This document shows, piece after piece, positions 61,223 to 64,000 of a DNA stretch of 64,000 nucleotides. Below the pieces are notes generated by a model that was given only the letters and a program-made list of their open reading frames with translations, was not told where the DNA came from and searched no databases. Each line of letters begins with the position of its first letter. Position 1 is the first letter of the stretch. This stretch comes from Limnoperna fortunei (taxonomy: Eukaryota; Mollusca; Bivalvia; Mytilida; Modiolidae): assembly GCA_944474755.1 (NCBI GenBank), contig OX104122.1, forward strand, positions 13,340,641-13,404,640, in the 5' to 3' direction. The translations under genes and the position numbers were made by a program.

Positions 61223-62490
61223 TGTTACATAGGGTATGTACTACAGCGTTAGAACACAGGGTGTTACTTAGGGTATGTACTACAGCGTTAGAGCACAGGG
61301 TGTTACATAGGGTATGTACTACAGCGTTAGAGCACAGGGTGTTACATAGGGTATGTACTACAGCGTTAGGACACAGGGTGTTACATAGGGTATGTACTAC
61401 AGCGTTAGAACACAGGGTGTTACATAGGGTATGTACTACAGCGTTAGAACACAGGGTGTTACATAGGGTATGTACTATAGCGTTAGAGCACAGGGTGTTA
61501 CATAGGGTATGTACTACAGCGTTAGAACACAGGGTGTTACATAGGGTATGTACTACAGCGTTAGAGCACAGGGTGTTACATAGGGTATGTACTACAGCGT
61601 TAGAACACAGGGTGTTACATAGGGTATGTACTACAGCGTTAGAGCACAGGGTGTTACATAGGGTATGTACTACAGCGTTTGAGCACAGGGTGTTACATAG
61701 GGTATGTACTACAGCGTTAGAACACAGGGTGTTACATAGGGTATGTACTACAGCGTTAGAGCACAGGGTGTTACATAGGGTATGTACTACAGCGTTAGAG
61801 CACAGGGTGTTACATAGGGTATGTACTACAGCGTTAGAACACAGGGTGTTACATAGGGTATGTACTACAGCGTTAGAGCACAGGGTGTTACATAGGGTAT
61901 GTACTACAGCGTTAGAACACAGGTTGTTACATAGGGTATGTACTACAGCGTTAGGACACAGGGTGTTACATAGGGTATGTACTACAGCGTTAGAGCACAG
62001 GGTGTTACATAGGGTATGTACTACAGCGTTAGGACACAGGGTGTTACATAGGGTATGTACTACAGCGTTAGAACACAGGGTGTTACATAGGGTATGTACT
62101 ACAGCGTTAGAACACAGGGTGTTACATAGGGTATGTACTACAGCGTTAGAACACAGGGTGTTACATAGGGTATGTACTACAGCGTTAGAACACAGGGTGT
62201 TACATAGGGTATGTACTACAGCGTTAGGACACAGGGTGTTACATAGGGTATGTACTACAGCGTTAGAACACAGGGTGTTACATAGGGTATGTACTACAGC
62301 GTTAGAACACAGGGTGTTACATAGGGTATGTACTACAGCGTTAGAACACAGGGTGTTACATAGGGTATGTACTACAGCGTTAGAGCACAGGGTGTTACAT
62401 AGGGTATGTACTACAGCGTTAGGACACAGGGTGTTACATAGGGTATGTACTACAGCGTTAGAACACAGGGTGTTACATAGGGTATGTACT
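61223..62490. repeat. 39-bp minisatellite, 33 units
   Basis: agggtatgtactacagcg recurs 33 times from 61231 to 62479 with an exact 39-bp period. Units differ mainly at one spot (ttagaacac, ttagagcac, ttaggacac). Since 39 is divisible by three, one frame (61051-62493) stays open for 480 codons as VLHRVCTTALEHR repeats. Confidence 0.97.
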
Positions 62491-62634
62491 TAGAACACAG
62501 CTGTATTATTATCTAAATATTTGATATATGATGATATTTATTTTTGTTTTATATGACAACGGCTATTTTTGGTTTTTTACGCACACCCTTTATCACACCC
62601 CTTTATCGTACATCCTTTTCTCATGTCACACCAG

Positions 62635-63149
62635 CCCCGTGCGGGATCCGGGTGGCCAAAAGAATAAACCGCATTGCGCTAGCTTGTCGTAAAAGGCGAC
62701 TACATAGCGCCCAGTACCCTGACCGGCGTGTCAGGTCGGTTTGCCTAAAGACCGACTGGGATGTGTGCCCCAGGTGGTTGAATGGGGTACCCCTGGCAAG
62801 CTGGGGTTGTCAGGCCATAATACGGAAAACCTGACCGCGAACCATATTAGTGCACCGTGTTGGGAAAAATGCCACGTTCCTCGCACGTTAAAGAACGCTG
62901 CTGTGGTATTCGCTATGAGTAGGGATTTCGATCCCGCTACAGGAGGCTGAATTGCCTGACCCTATCCATCCTCCCATTTGCCAGTGGCAATCTAAAATCC
63001 GTAACCCCTTTTTTTCCTTGTGTCCCATCCCATTTTCATTCATCATCATTTCATGTTCATTTTATCATCCATTTCATGTTCATCCCCTGAATATAGCTGA
63101 AATAATGCTGCTCGGGCGTTAAACACCATTAATAAATCAATCAATCAAT
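62635..63149 (+). repeat. GC-rich SINE-like repeat insertion
   Basis: Begins gccccgtgcgggatccggg and ends gctcgggcgttaaacaccat with a caatcaatcaatc tail. Flanked by catgtcacaccag on the left (62621-62633) and atgtcacaccag on the right (63151-63162), a target duplication. The 3' end resembles the tails at 25473-25525 and 58220. Confidence 0.8.
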
Positions 63150-63163
63150 CATGTCACACCAGG

Positions 63164-63429
63164 GGGCCTCGGTGGCCGAGTTGTCAAGGTAGTTCGTCTA
63201 CTATTGATCACGTGGTCTGTCAACACTGAGATTGCGGGTTCGATTCTCACTGCAGGTAGGGTGTACTCGACTCCAATCTTAATTGACAAGGATTGCCAGT
63301 TTTCCTAGCGTAGGTCGGGGGTTCTCTCCGGGTACTCCGGCTTCTTCCCCCAGTAAAAACTGAACGCCATTAAGTAGCTGAAATATTGCTGAAAGTGGCG
63401 TTAAAACACCATTCAAACAAACAAACAAA
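63164..63429 (+). repeat. tRNA-derived SINE, best full-length copy
   Basis: Head gcctcggtggccgag with gcgggttcgattctcactgc (B-box-like), body with caaggattgccagttttcct and ctccgggtactccggcttc, and 3' end agtggcgttaaaacaccatt followed by caaacaaacaaac. Flanked by tgtcacacca copies at 63152 and 63432. The tRNA of origin looks Leu/Ser-like from the ggccgagtggt motif. Confidence 0.92.
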
Positions 63430-63656
63430 AATGTCACACCACCATAACGGGTATACTTATGCTATTAATCGCAATAATTAATGCGCTTAATAGTTTCGTT
63501 TAATGACAATATTTATTGTTTATACGCAAAGTATTGCATTTAATCGCAATAGGTTTTCCGTTTAATCGCAAAGTATCGCGCTTAATCGCAATATTTTGCG
63601 TTTGAACGCAACGAAAATATATGTTTTCCAACAAAGAGGCCCAATAAGCTTCTAGA

Positions 63657-64000
63657 GAAGACCGCATACAAACAAAGAGCCATAACTTTTTATTTGGAAC
63701 TTTAAATTATAAAAAGTAATGTTTCAACTCTTTATTAAATTGGACGTTCTTATAATATTTTCTTAAACACTTATATAATTTAACAAATTTTCGCACTCAT
63801 TTATATAATTTCATCTTTTTCTTCACTAATTAGTTATTTTTAAATTAATAGTAAATGACACAAATATAAGCCTATATATATAACGTAAGTAAGCGCAACC
63901 CTCGCACGTGTCACGGGAGTTAATAGTATGTAATCAATAGAAATTAGTTTCCGATATCAGTTAGAATTGGCTTGATAGACTGTTGTGTAGGACATTGATA
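63657..64000. other. intergenic, no supported gene
   Basis: AT-rich window end; no gene supported. Confidence 0.5.

Larger units (their letters stand above)
60893..63656. mobile_element. ~2.76-kb non-autonomous TIR element
   Basis: The left end (cttattcgggccactttgttgg) and the inverse of the right end (cttattgggcctctttgttgg) match. The match continues through degenerate units of ttgcgattaaacgcaa on both sides (60945-61040 and 63470-63610), giving TIRs of roughly 150 bp. Inside are a 39-bp minisatellite and two later repeat insertions. No transposase is encoded and the target duplication is unclear. Confidence 0.7.

Noticed and set aside
61223..62490. CRISPR-like array
   Set aside because: Units are contiguous with no unique spacers, in a eukaryotic genome.
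61051..62493. 480-residue repeat protein
   Set aside because: Openness follows from a repeat length divisible by three. There is no start context, signal peptide or other support.
63164..63250. True tRNA gene
   Set aside because: The A- and B-box-like sequences belong to a SINE head that recurs with the same body and tail at several places; no complete cloverleaf is evident.

Overview
The window is AT-rich animal DNA with sparse coding, introns, dispersed tRNA-derived SINEs with a (caaa)n or caatc-type tail, a DIRS-type tyrosine-recombinase retrotransposon, and one B-box/coiled-coil/beta-propeller (TRIM-like) gene. Together these point to a lophotrochozoan, most likely a bivalve mollusc. This is inferred from repeat and gene style; no species-specific marker was identified.

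Layout. 1-18 kb: mostly unique AT-rich DNA carrying decayed LINE reverse transcriptase (2.4-5.55 kb), a short Mab-21/cGLR-like fragment (8.19-8.56 kb, minus), a truncated Tc1-like transposase (14.06-14.77 kb, minus), SINE fragments and local repeats. 18.36-23.73 kb: an almost complete but frameshifted DIRS1-like retrotransposon on the minus strand, with inverted terminal repeats and an internal complementary region. 24.5-25.1 kb: a 42-bp minisatellite. 25.70-48.31 kb: the most striking object, a giant inverted-repeat (fold-back) element flanked by a 6-bp target duplication CGCAGT. Its arms are about 8.2 kb each. The middle of the assembled version is inflated by a second partial copy of the right arm (33966-39894) and a 200-N gap (39895-40094). 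Diagnostic differences show this extra copy is a reverse complement of the LEFT arm that becomes error-rich near the gap, so it looks like a fold-back assembly artefact. The real element is probably about 16.5 kb.

Each arm of the giant element carries, in mirror image, subterminal ~64-bp repeats, a compact three-exon gene for a ~95-residue unknown protein (TATA box, canonical splice sites, AATAAA overlapping the stop), and four ~160-bp repeats upstream of it with AP-1-like and ATF/CRE-like sites. The right-arm gene is intact; the left-arm copy has a 1-bp deletion in exon 3. The 6-bp duplication and 5'-AG...CT-3' ends resemble Polinton/Maverick insertion. No polymerase, integrase or capsid gene is visible, so the family is unassigned.

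48.3-64 kb: small hairpin and TIR elements (MITE-like), SINEs, the intronless-CDS TRIM-like gene (52604-54286) followed by a 62-bp minisatellite, and a ~2.76-kb TIR-bounded element (about 60893-63656). That last element contains a 39-bp minisatellite open in one frame for 480 codons and two repeats inserted in succession at the same target site. The only convincing intact host protein gene is the TRIM-like one.
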